Below are positions 18,330 to 25,320 of a DNA stretch of 64,000 nt, piece after piece. The translations under genes and the position numbers were made by a program. The stretch spans positions 170,377 through 234,376 of the forward strand of contig NZ_JBNGOZ010000006.1 of the NCBI RefSeq assembly GCF_050589825.1, read 5' to 3'. Each line of letters opens with the position of its first letter. Positions within the stretch are counted from its first letter, which is position 1. The DNA is from Carboxylicivirga longa (lineage in GTDB: Bacteria > Bacteroidota > Bacteroidia > Bacteroidales > Marinilabiliaceae). The notes below the pieces were generated by a model. The model did not search any database. It was not told the origin of the DNA and was given only the letters and a program-made list of their open reading frames with translations.

Positions 18330-19082
18330 TTAAGCGCTTATTACTTTGCGCCCTTTTGTTCCCTGTAGAGCCATTCTCAACTCCTGAAAGTCGGGCGCTC
18401 TCATCTCTAATAATGAATAATGATGGCCGATTTGCTCAGGGAAATGCGCGTCCGACGAATGCAGCACGGTATATGCCTTAAGCTCGGGATGATTATTCAA
18501 CGGTTCGCTAAGGGCATAACGAGCACTTATTTCGATGGCGTCGGGCTTTATACCGAAAGGCATAAAACCCAGCTGACTATATACGCTGAAGCTGGGGCGA
18601 AATATATGTGCCGGAATAAACAGGCCTTCGAGCTGTCGCACGGTATGCTCCACCTCATCGATAGACTGATCGATGGCACTAATGAGCAAACGCTCCTCTT
18701 GTCCTTCAATTTCCTCTTCGGCATTAACCCATACCTGATAACCAAAACGCTCAGCATCATTGGGTATATTGGGCAAGTACTTATCCAGATAGACCTGAAA
18801 AGCCGCAAGTTTCTCAAAATTTTCAAAGAACGTTAAGCAATGTACTTCTTCCTTGGTGGTTACCTCGGCACCGCATAGCACATACAGACCTTTGAGCTGT
18901 CCCACCCTATGCACTTCAGCACACTGCCGGGTGGTGTTATGGTCGGTAATACCAATCATATCCAAGCCGGCCGCCAAAGCCTTTGTCACAATATTTACAG
19001 GGCTCATATCCAGGCTGCCGCAGGGCGATAAGACCGTGTGTATGTGAAGATCAGCTTTATAGCGTTTCATTCTTTTTATCAT
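18330..19082 (-). CDS. PHP-domain metal-dependent phosphoesterase
   Basis: Predicted phosphoesterase of the PHP family (polymerase and histidinol phosphatase). Metal ligands are seen in order: HIHT near the start (residues 14-17), TDHN, Glu in GAEVTT, PAHIF, and HSSDAHF near the C-terminus. 250 residues. The stop is 1 bp from the start of the GHKL gene, indicating translational coupling. PHP genes of this kind accompany DRTGG and Fe-S genes in [FeFe]-hydrogenase clusters of Firmicutes and Thermotogae (my recollection), but no substrate is known. A nucleotide or phosphoprotein signal is a reasonable guess in view of the SpoIIE and kinase-like neighbours. Start 19082 or Met5 at 19070. Confidence 0.9.
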   Translation of the reverse strand: MIKRMKRYKADLHIHTVLSPCGSLDMSPVNIVTKALAAGLDMIGITDHNTTRQCAEVHRVGQLKGLYVLCGAEVTTKEEVHCLTFFENFEKLAAFQVYLDKYLPNIPNDAERFGYQVWVNAEEEIEGQEERLLISAIDQSIDEVEHTVRQLEGLFIPAHIFRPSFSVYSQLGFMPFGIKPDAIEISARYALSEPLNNHPELKAYTVLHSSDAHFPEQIGHHYSLLEMRAPDFQELRMALQGTKGRKVISA

Positions 19083-19152
19083 TAGGTATCAAGACCTTCA
19101 GCAGGTGGCCAATCTGAAGCTTTCAAATCATCTTGATACGAATATCTTGTGT

Positions 19153-19494
19153 CTATTTCTTCTCGGCAAGCAGCTTATATAACTCACCGGATAATTCAAA
19201 GGCCTGCATTGAAGAGCTCAGCAAGGGGATACCTTCATCGTTACTTTGACTAATGGTATTTTCATCAGCTTCCAAATCCTTGACAATGATAACTGCTGCC
19301 ACTTCCTTCAAAGAGGCCACGGCCATCACATTACGGTGTGTCTGCAAAGTGATCCACACCTGGCCCTCATCGGCATTGCCCATTACATCGCTTAACAGGT
19401 CAGAGGTATAACCGCCACGCACCTCATTCTGAAGCCCCTCTTCGCCGGCAATCACTTTGAGGTTTAGCTTTTCAATGATGTCACAAACTTTCAT
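19153..19494 (-). CDS. DRTGG-domain protein (second copy)
   Basis: 113 residues consisting of one DRTGG-type domain, a small fold found in phosphotransacetylases and CBS-linked proteins and as stand-alone proteins in hydrogenase clusters. Visible signature: RGGYTSDLLSDVMGNADEGQVWITLQTH, similar in position to FASDLMSDVLTLESDHLVLIT in the other copy at 21347. It lies 30 bp after the H-cluster protein gene and 70 bp before PHP. Function unknown; ligand-sensing or scaffold role is inference. The paired copies flank the kinase-like gene and the H-cluster gene. Confidence 0.85.
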   Translation of the reverse strand: MKVCDIIEKLNLKVIAGEEGLQNEVRGGYTSDLLSDVMGNADEGQVWITLQTHRNVMAVASLKEVAAVIIVKDLEADENTISQSNDEGIPLLSSSMQAFELSGELYKLLAEKK

Positions 19495-19524
19495 GTGCTA
19501 ATATTTAATTGTAATCAGGAGGCC

Positions 19525-20907
19525 CTACATGGAGGACTCATCCTTAGCTCCTTTTTTCTTACAGTTTTTATCCAGTCGATCTTTACCCCAGGTTTTCTCT
19601 ATGATCCGGATGGAGTGCTGCGGATCCAGCTTCTTTGACTTCTCCATCATGCGCTGCAAAAACACACAGTTAGACAGATTGGCCTCTTTGCGCACAATGT
19701 CCTTGGCCAGACTTTCGCAATTGGGGGCACCACAGGCACCACAGTCAATGCCCGGCAGGTAACACATCATGCGCCGTACCCGCTCCATCTTTTTAAGCGC
19801 TATGCCCATGTCCTCGTCCAGCACCATCATCGAGCGCGGCTCTACTTTACCCACATACCCCCTGGCTTTTATCATATCCTTGTGCACTGATGATATATTT
19901 TGCACATACTTACCCGAGTGTTTGATACGATCGGCCCGATCCTTAATACGTTCCACCGTCAGAAAGCGATTTTCGGTAAGCAGTACACCACCTGCACAGC
20001 TCTGATCGCAAGCCCGGAGCTCCAGAAAATCAACATTTATAATTTCATCATTCTCCACCTTTTCAAGAAAAGAAATGACATTATGAATTTCATCGATGGC
20101 CAGGCAGCGTCCTTTCATGTGATTAGCTTCACCGCCGGTTAGACTCCAGTTAAGGCCCTTGGGCGACAGGTAGGGTACTGTTTCACGGCATTTATCACCC
20201 ATTTGCGATCGCGTTTTCAACACATGATATACTTTATTATAGAGAAAATCCATGTTAATAACCCCATCCACATTGGATACGTCATCGCCCACCGGACTTT
20301 TAACCGTTGCTATTTTAGAGGCACAAGGCGTCACATAAAAAACCCCTATCTCATCGGCACACTTACCTTCTTCCTGCAACAAATGACGGTAATACATGGC
20401 AGAACTATCGATGGGCGGCTTAATGGGCATAATGTTATTCACCAAGCCTGGAAAACGCACTTGTATCAGCCTCACGATGGACGGGCAAAAGGCGCTGATC
20501 ATGGGCTTGTCGCGGTCACCATCCTGCTCCTCCAGCATGGTTTCATTAATGACATCAACCGTTGCTTCGGCCGGCACCACATGCGTAAAGCCCAAGCCTT
20601 TCAATATTTCAATAATTTCGCACTCGCGGATCACCTTTGAAAACTGACCAATAAACACAGAGGGCAGAATGGCCACCCGATATTTAAAATTAAAGATCTT
20701 CTCAAAGTCGTCCTGTTCCACATAAATGGCATCCACCGGACACGCCTTCATGCACTCACCACAATCAACGCACCAGTTTTTTCGTATCGACGCAACACCA
20801 TCGCGGATGCGGATGGCATCTGTAGGACAAACATTCATGCAATGGGTACAACCATAACATAAATCTTCATCTACCTTTAATGCATGATAAAACTGTTGTT
20901 CGCTCAT
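19525..20907 (-). CDS. Non-canonical H-cluster-fold Fe-S protein (HydA-like, no NuoG part)
   Basis: 460 residues numbered from ATG 20907. Two ferredoxin clusters (Cys17, 20, 23, 27 and Cys46, 49, 52, 56), then an [FeFe]-hydrogenase large-subunit-like domain, then a CX2CX4CX16C Fe-S domain (Cys389, 392, 397, 414). All four [4Fe-4S]H ligand positions are kept: Cys141 (FCP), Cys195 (TPCASK), Cys300 and Cys304 (ACDQSC). The proton-transfer Cys before Cys141 is Phe140, so it resembles the sensory or putative-sensory groups rather than a good catalyst. The start is decided by a rare perfect Shine-Dalgarno GGAGG 8 bases before ATG 20907; a GTG at 20916 lies inside that SD. Role in H2 or redox sensing is inferred. 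Confidence 0.9.
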   Translation of the reverse strand: MSEQQFYHALKVDEDLCYGCTHCMNVCPTDAIRIRDGVASIRKNWCVDCGECMKACPVDAIYVEQDDFEKIFNFKYRVAILPSVFIGQFSKVIRECEIIEILKGLGFTHVVPAEATVDVINETMLEEQDGDRDKPMISAFCPSIVRLIQVRFPGLVNNIMPIKPPIDSSAMYYRHLLQEEGKCADEIGVFYVTPCASKIATVKSPVGDDVSNVDGVINMDFLYNKVYHVLKTRSQMGDKCRETVPYLSPKGLNWSLTGGEANHMKGRCLAIDEIHNVISFLEKVENDEIINVDFLELRACDQSCAGGVLLTENRFLTVERIKDRADRIKHSGKYVQNISSVHKDMIKARGYVGKVEPRSMMVLDEDMGIALKKMERVRRMMCYLPGIDCGACGAPNCESLAKDIVRKEANLSNCVFLQRMMEKSKKLDPQHSIRIIEKTWGKDRLDKNCKKKGAKDESSM

Positions 20908-20919
20908 AGCAATCACCTC

Positions 20920-21336
20920 CTAGCTTGACAATTTTGTCGTTAACTCCACTATCGTTCCTGCCCCTACCTTACTCGATATCTCAATGGTATCGGCATTGCG
21001 TTTCATATTAGGCAGTCCCATACCGGCTCCAAACCCCATTTCACGTACCATGGCCGAAGCCGTTGAATAACCCACCTGCATGGCCAGATCAATATCGGGG
21101 ATGCCGGGGCCTTCATCTTCAATGCGGATATTGATACGTGCCGTATCAATATCCACCAACACCTTTCCCTTATAAGCGTGGGCTACCACATTTACCTCAC
21201 CCTCGTACAGTGCCACCACTACTCGCTTAATTATCTTCGGATCCACATTTAGCTGTTTCAGCACCTTTTTCACACTACTGGCGGCATTGCCTGCTTTCGA
21301 AAAATTTCCCCCTTCTACCTCGTAGCTAAATTCCAT
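20920..21336 (-). CDS. RsbW/SpoIIAB-like serine kinase or ATPase
   Basis: 138 residues with the anti-sigma-factor-type GHKL fold: N-box ALYEGEVNVVAHA with Glu45 and Asn49, matching the catalytic Glu and Asn of SpoIIAB, G1 box DEGPGI (74-79) and G2 box GFGAGMGLPNM (101-111). In partner switching such proteins phosphorylate an anti-anti-sigma (STAS) protein and bind a sigma factor. Here a SpoIIE-type phosphatase is encoded 0.6 kb upstream, but no STAS protein or sigma factor is visible. It is 10 bp from the DRTGG gene and its stop codon touches the Shine-Dalgarno of the next gene. Target unknown. Confidence 0.9.
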   Translation of the reverse strand: MEFSYEVEGGNFSKAGNAASSVKKVLKQLNVDPKIIKRVVVALYEGEVNVVAHAYKGKVLVDIDTARINIRIEDEGPGIPDIDLAMQVGYSTASAMVREMGFGAGMGLPNMKRNADTIEISSKVGAGTIVELTTKLSS

Positions 21337-21346
21337 ACGCTTTCAA

Positions 21347-21703
21347 TCAATAAACAGGCGATACACCTGCATCGTGCAACATACCAATGGTTCGAAACAT
21401 CGAGTACTGACACTCGATAAGCACCATATTGTTCTCATTGGCTACCGCTACCATATCGGGCGTCACCTTCTTTCCCCGAACAAACACCACGCAATCAATA
21501 TCGGCCATCTCCGCGGTACGCACAGTCTGCATGTTGGTAAGCCCGGTAATGAGCACCAAATGGTCCGACTCGAGTGTTAATACATCGCTCATCAAATCAC
21601 TGGCAAACGCGTGTTCCACCTCATTATCAATAAAATCATTGCCACATATTATTCGAGCATCCAGCAGCTCTGCAATCTTTCGTATCTTTATTGATGACGC
21701 CAT
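21347..21703 (-). CDS. DRTGG-domain protein (first copy)
   Basis: 118 residues, single DRTGG-type domain: IRKIAELLDARIICGNDFID, then FASDLMSDVLTLESDHLVLIT. It is distantly similar to the copy at 19153. It is the first gene of the third unit, 250 bp downstream of the SpoIIE gene, and 10 bp before the kinase-like gene. The domain probably binds a small ligand or another protein. No function is established for stand-alone forms. Confidence 0.84.
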   Translation of the reverse strand: MASSIKIRKIAELLDARIICGNDFIDNEVEHAFASDLMSDVLTLESDHLVLITGLTNMQTVRTAEMADIDCVVFVRGKKVTPDMVAVANENNMVLIECQYSMFRTIGMLHDAGVSPVY

Positions 21704-21954
21704 ATTCGTTAGTCTTAGCTGGTTTACTTAGCGAAATATTAAAGAAATATTTCATGATTATATAAGCAAACTAATACTAATATACCGAGAAAAAAAAGGT
21801 CATAAGTTGATTTTCAATAATACAGAACTAATCTAAATTAAGTACCAACAGATCAGCAGATAAGAGAAAATGACGCTTTCAATTTGAAAGGTTTGTTAAC
21901 ATTTGAGTGTTAATTGATAACAAATCTTAATTTTATGATTTAAATCAGCTTTAC
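21704..21954. promoter_or_regulatory. AT-rich gap with three inverted repeats, probable promoter of the third unit
   Basis: The only large gap inside the hydrogen locus. It holds GAAATATT/AATATTTC (21733-21740 and 21746-21753), a palindrome CTTTCAA-T-TTGAAAG (21876-21890) and TTTGTTAAC/GATAACAAA with one mismatch (21892-21900 and 21916-21924). A TTTG followed 17 bases later by TATTTC on the minus strand is a poor promoter match near 21750-21775. None has a T-run, so I read them as protein-binding sites or leader structure, not terminators. Confidence 0.4.
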
Positions 21955-23145
21955 TTACATATATTCGATGGAAACGTCCTTAAGAAACTTTTCTTCAAGA
22001 AAACGAATCACACGCTTTACCACGCTTCGCCGTATCTCCAGTTCAACGGGCAGGTTGGGATCCTGATGTGCCACATTGATGCGCGTACCGTTAAGGATAT
22101 GGATGCGGTCACTCTCGAGCAAGAGTTTTATAATTTGATCAGCCGGCCCATTGCCAAGGCGGGTATTTGAATTATGGCGCTCCAGCAAACGGGCAACTTT
22201 ACCCAAAGTCAAAATGCCTTCAGTCACCAGGCTAATGCCCTCCATAAAGGATGCGGGAGGCAGCTCGGGATCGTCAGACTCAATGCCAGCATCGAACTTT
22301 AAGGCCAGTTCACGTGCCACTACTTCGGCAGTGGTACCTCCGGCTATTATCTTCTTGCCCTTAAACTGCTGCACCTTCAGGGCAAAAGCAAAATCGTTGT
22401 GATCGTCAAAAGGCGGCCCGGTAATAAGCAGTAACTTACGGGGTTCACGAAAATAAATCACGCCACACGACGAATCATCTTTTGGATGATCGCCATCGTG
22501 TAACTTCGCCATGTTTATCACTTTCTGAGCAAGCTTACCCGAGGCGGCAAAGGGGCCGTACTTCACGATCTTCCTCACAAACTCTCCCAGGGCATCGCGT
22601 CCCCAGCCAAAGGGAAAAGCCCGCGTGCCCATGCCGGATTGCACAATACCATCGGACCAAAAGAAGATACGATCCTCCAGTTGAGCTTTAAAATTACAAA
22701 GACGCAGCTTTTTACCCTTATTCTTTTCACTCTGAAGCACCAGATCCTCCCATCCGGGATCCAGCTCCTCCTGTCCCCGCATAATCAAGCAAAGGGGATT
22801 ATCATATTCAACAATGGTAGTAGTGCCATCATCTTCCACATCAATAATGGTAAAGGTGCTGTAGCTCACCTTTCGAACACTGCACACCGGCAGCGTATTC
22901 ATGATAATCTCGGCCGTACGGGCCACTGCCCGGTGCTCAATGGTAAAATTCATGGCCATGGAAGCCGTCAGGGTAGCCAGCACATTGGCCTTTACCCCAC
23001 TTCCCATGCCATCGGACAGCACAGCGACAAGCCGTCCTTCCTCCTTAACACGCTTGGAAAGAAATACATCGCCACAAATTGTTTCACCCTGATGATTATT
23101 CTGGCGACACTCAACATCGATAAAAAAATTATGTTCCTGATCCAT
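21955..23145 (-). CDS. SpoIIE-family PP2C phosphatase with C-terminal extension
   Basis: 396 residues. Residues 1-235 are a PP2C/SpoIIE serine phosphatase domain with the metal-binding Asp residues: Asp26 (CGD), Asp45 (SDGMGSG), Asp165 (WSDG) and Asp223-Asp224 (PKDDSS). Unlike Bacillus SpoIIE there is no membrane part. A C-terminal segment of about 160 residues (coded by about 21955-22449) begins LLLITGPPFDD and contains GKKIIAGGTTAEVVARELAL; I do not recognise it. The gene overlaps the end of the PAS/H-cluster gene by 17 bp, which argues that the phosphatase is the output of that sensor. Its substrate would be a phosphoprotein made by an RsbW-like kinase, plausibly the one at 20920. Confidence 0.92.
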   Translation of the reverse strand: MDQEHNFFIDVECRQNNHQGETICGDVFLSKRVKEEGRLVAVLSDGMGSGVKANVLATLTASMAMNFTIEHRAVARTAEIIMNTLPVCSVRKVSYSTFTIIDVEDDGTTTIVEYDNPLCLIMRGQEELDPGWEDLVLQSEKNKGKKLRLCNFKAQLEDRIFFWSDGIVQSGMGTRAFPFGWGRDALGEFVRKIVKYGPFAASGKLAQKVINMAKLHDGDHPKDDSSCGVIYFREPRKLLLITGPPFDDHNDFAFALKVQQFKGKKIIAGGTTAEVVARELALKFDAGIESDDPELPPASFMEGISLVTEGILTLGKVARLLERHNSNTRLGNGPADQIIKLLLESDRIHILNGTRINVAHQDPNLPVELEIRRSVVKRVIRFLEEKFLKDVSIEYM

Positions 23146-24988
23146 GTTGTTCTCCTAATTGCTGGGCCTGTATGATGCTATTCAGTGTCTTTTCTGTTTT
23201 TGAAGCACTCTCACCCAAGAGAAAAGCAATCTGCTGCACCGTCTCCAAGTTCTCCTTAATCACATCCTGGGCTCGTTTTATCACCTCTTCCTTACGCACT
23301 TCGGGTGTTATTAAATCGCGAATGATACCGCCCACCACTTCCTTGGGTTTAATAGTAAAAACCGACACATTGAGGATGGAATTACCATACTCCATATCAC
23401 GATCGAGCAAATCCTGCCCCGACTGCATAACTGAAGCAAACACTTTATGAAAGTTGAGCAGGCTTTTGAGTTCGGCACCATGCAATCCGGGCACCACCTC
23501 AGCAATCTCACGGGCATCATCACCCAGCATCTCCACAAAGCGCTCATTGGCTTCCAACACATGCATGTGCTTATCAACAATGACTACGCCGGCACGCAGC
23601 TTATTCAGCATGGCCGTGGTAGTCTCTGCTGCCTCACGTGCCAATCCTTCCTCCTGCCGAGCCCTTTCCTCGCTCTTCACCAGGGCTTCCTGCGTCTTTT
23701 TGTACTTCTCATTGGCTGCATTCAGCTTGCTCACAAAGGCTCGCAGCTTTTTAATGGAGTAGCTATAGCACTGCTCATAATCTGTAAGGCCTTGTAAGTG
23801 GGCAACTGCAAAATCGCGACAGCTGGGATAACCGCAGGCGCCACAACCCAACTGATCCTCCAACCTTGTTTTTCCCATGTCGGCCAGCACCACATCCACT
23901 TCTGCCTTTGTAGGAATCGGCAGGCGCACATCCTTTGATCGAAAAGAGCGAGACAGATCAAGGCACTTAAACTCCTCAATGTCGAGGCGCCACTGATAGG
24001 CATCGAGGGCTTTCATGCGCTTATTCACATACTTAATCACCTGCGAACGACGGGTAAACTTCTTCCCGCCCTGCGAAGTTCCGGGTCCCTGAATACAGCC
24101 CTTACAATAGAATAGATCGAGATGCTGGTTGAGCTGATTCTCCGATTTAAATTCCTTAATGGACTGCAGAAAGTTGGTTCGCCCCTCGGTGATGATAATG
24201 TCGCCCTCCAGCAGTCCCTGGTTGATATCCACAGCCTGAAACAATCCGTGCGATATGGGGAACAATCCTCCTTTGCGTCCTAGTGGCGGGTCAAACTCAC
24301 TAAACTCAACGGTATTTTCAGAAATACCTTTTTGAGCGAACAATTCCCGCAACTCAGTAAAAGTAATAACCCCATCAATATGACCATCGGTATCATAAAA
24401 CTTTTTAGCTTCATCTTTAGCAGCCGTACAGGCCGTGATATAAACCACTTTTACCGCCTCGCCATAGCGTTTATGCAAAACCTTAGCCATGGCAATGTAG
24501 GGCGGCACTATGGGTGCCAGATTATCCACCAGCTCGGGCTCTTGTTTCTCAATGTAATTCACTACAGCCGGACACTTGGTGGTGATATAATGCCTTCCCT
24601 GGAAATTTTCCACCAGGTGCTTATACTGATAAGCCACCAAATCGACGGCAAAAGACATTTCTGTTACCAGATCGAAACCAATGGCACGAATCATGGCTAC
24701 AAACTTACGGTAATCAGCAATGTCGGTGAACTCACCGGAAATGGCCGGATCGCAGACCGCTGCTACCCTGTCCTCTGCCTGGATGAGTTCCTCAACAAGC
24801 TGTGCTTCGCGGCGATATTCAATAGCCCCCTGCGCACACATACTCACACACTGACCACAGCCTATGCATCGCTCTGCCAGAATCTGGGCATGCTTATCGG
24901 CTATTTTAATCGCCTTGGCCGGACACACCCGCACGCAGGTATAGCTTAAATTGCACTTATCCTTATCACTTATAATTAACTGCCCCAT
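23129..24988 (-). CDS. HydS-like H-cluster-fold protein with PAS domain (putative H2/redox sensor)
   Basis: 619 residues from the preferred ATG 24988 (MGQLIISDK), which follows an AGGA; the frame is open to 25015 but that would overlap the previous gene. Order: two ferredoxin motifs (first has Ser15 where Cys is expected: C12-x2-S-x2-C18-x3-C22; second CIGCGQCVSMC), H-cluster-like domain, CX2CX4CX16C Fe-S domain (Cys382, 385, 390, 407), coiled coil about 411-455, PAS domain about 456-560, C-terminal helices. H-cluster motifs: TTKC139P, TAC187TAAK, and C295KGC298 instead of CPGGC. The proton-relay Cys is Lys138. This matches the putative sensory group of [FeFe] hydrogenases. The output is probably the overlapping SpoIIE phosphatase. 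Confidence 0.92.
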   Translation of the reverse strand: MGQLIISDKDKCNLSYTCVRVCPAKAIKIADKHAQILAERCIGCGQCVSMCAQGAIEYRREAQLVEELIQAEDRVAAVCDPAISGEFTDIADYRKFVAMIRAIGFDLVTEMSFAVDLVAYQYKHLVENFQGRHYITTKCPAVVNYIEKQEPELVDNLAPIVPPYIAMAKVLHKRYGEAVKVVYITACTAAKDEAKKFYDTDGHIDGVITFTELRELFAQKGISENTVEFSEFDPPLGRKGGLFPISHGLFQAVDINQGLLEGDIIITEGRTNFLQSIKEFKSENQLNQHLDLFYCKGCIQGPGTSQGGKKFTRRSQVIKYVNKRMKALDAYQWRLDIEEFKCLDLSRSFRSKDVRLPIPTKAEVDVVLADMGKTRLEDQLGCGACGYPSCRDFAVAHLQGLTDYEQCYSYSIKKLRAFVSKLNAANEKYKKTQEALVKSEERARQEEGLAREAAETTTAMLNKLRAGVVIVDKHMHVLEANERFVEMLGDDAREIAEVVPGLHGAELKSLLNFHKVFASVMQSGQDLLDRDMEYGNSILNVSVFTIKPKEVVGGIIRDLITPEVRKEEVIKRAQDVIKENLETVQQIAFLLGESASKTEKTLNSIIQAQQLGEQHGSGT

Positions 24989-24992
24989 AGAC

Positions 24993-25253
24993 TTATGTTT
25001 CCTGTTCGAGTTCAAAGAAGTTGGTTAATATCTCATACACATTGTCAACCGTTACCCTAGAAAATAACTGATCGTCAATGCGCAACATGGGCCCTTCCTC
25101 ACACTTCCCTCCACACAAATCGCCATGGAAGAACACATCGGCATCGAGCTGATGCTCTTTTAGAAATGCTTTCACGATCGCCAAAACGTCTTTATTGCCC
25201 CTTGAAAAACAAGAGCTGCCCAAACAAATAACTATTTCATGCTTCGTATCCAT
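24993..25253 (-). CDS. Thioredoxin-like [2Fe-2S] ferredoxin
   Basis: 86 residues from ATG 25253 (MDTKHEIVICLGSSC). Four Cys in the usual arrangement: C-x4-C in ICLGSSC and C-x3-C in DLCGGKC. It is a stand-alone version of the Trx-like domain that HydB1 carries at its N-terminus and that HydB2 lacks, so it could serve as the missing redox domain of hydrogenase 2 or as electron donor to the HydS-like protein, whose gene starts 4 bp downstream. An upstream ATG at 25280 would add nine hydrophobic residues and would read through the inverted repeat at 25261-25277, so I reject it. Confidence 0.87.
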   Translation of the reverse strand: MDTKHEIVICLGSSCFSRGNKDVLAIVKAFLKEHQLDADVFFHGDLCGGKCEEGPMLRIDDQLFSRVTVDNVYEILTNFFELEQET

Positions 25254-25260
25254 AATTATA

Positions 25261-25277
25261 AACTTGAAAATCAAGTT
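25261..25277. promoter_or_regulatory. Perfect inverted repeat before the ferredoxin/sensor unit
   Basis: AACTTGA-AAA-TCAAGTT, 7-bp arms, 3-base spacer, ending 7 bases before the ATG at 25253 and lying directly after the terminator of hydA2. It may be an operator or a leader hairpin that hides the translation start. No good TAnnTTTG is seen; TTATTTTG (25285-25278) is one base off. Confidence 0.45.
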
Positions 25278-25280
25278 CAA

Positions 25281-25314
25281 AATAATAAAAAGAAACCGAC
25301 CAAAGCCGGTTTCT
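25281..25314 (-). terminator. Terminator or attenuator after hydA2
   Basis: Minus strand AGAAACCG (25314-25307) pairs with CGGTTTCT (25298-25291), 8-base loop, followed by TTTTATTATT. It is 7 bases after the hydA2 stop and separates hydrogenase 2 from the sensor genes. Confidence 0.75.
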
Positions 25315-25320
25315 CATTAA

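Noticed and set aside
20908..20916. GTG start at 20916 for the H-cluster protein
   Set aside because: The GTG is part of the GGAGGTG Shine-Dalgarno that serves the ATG at 20907.
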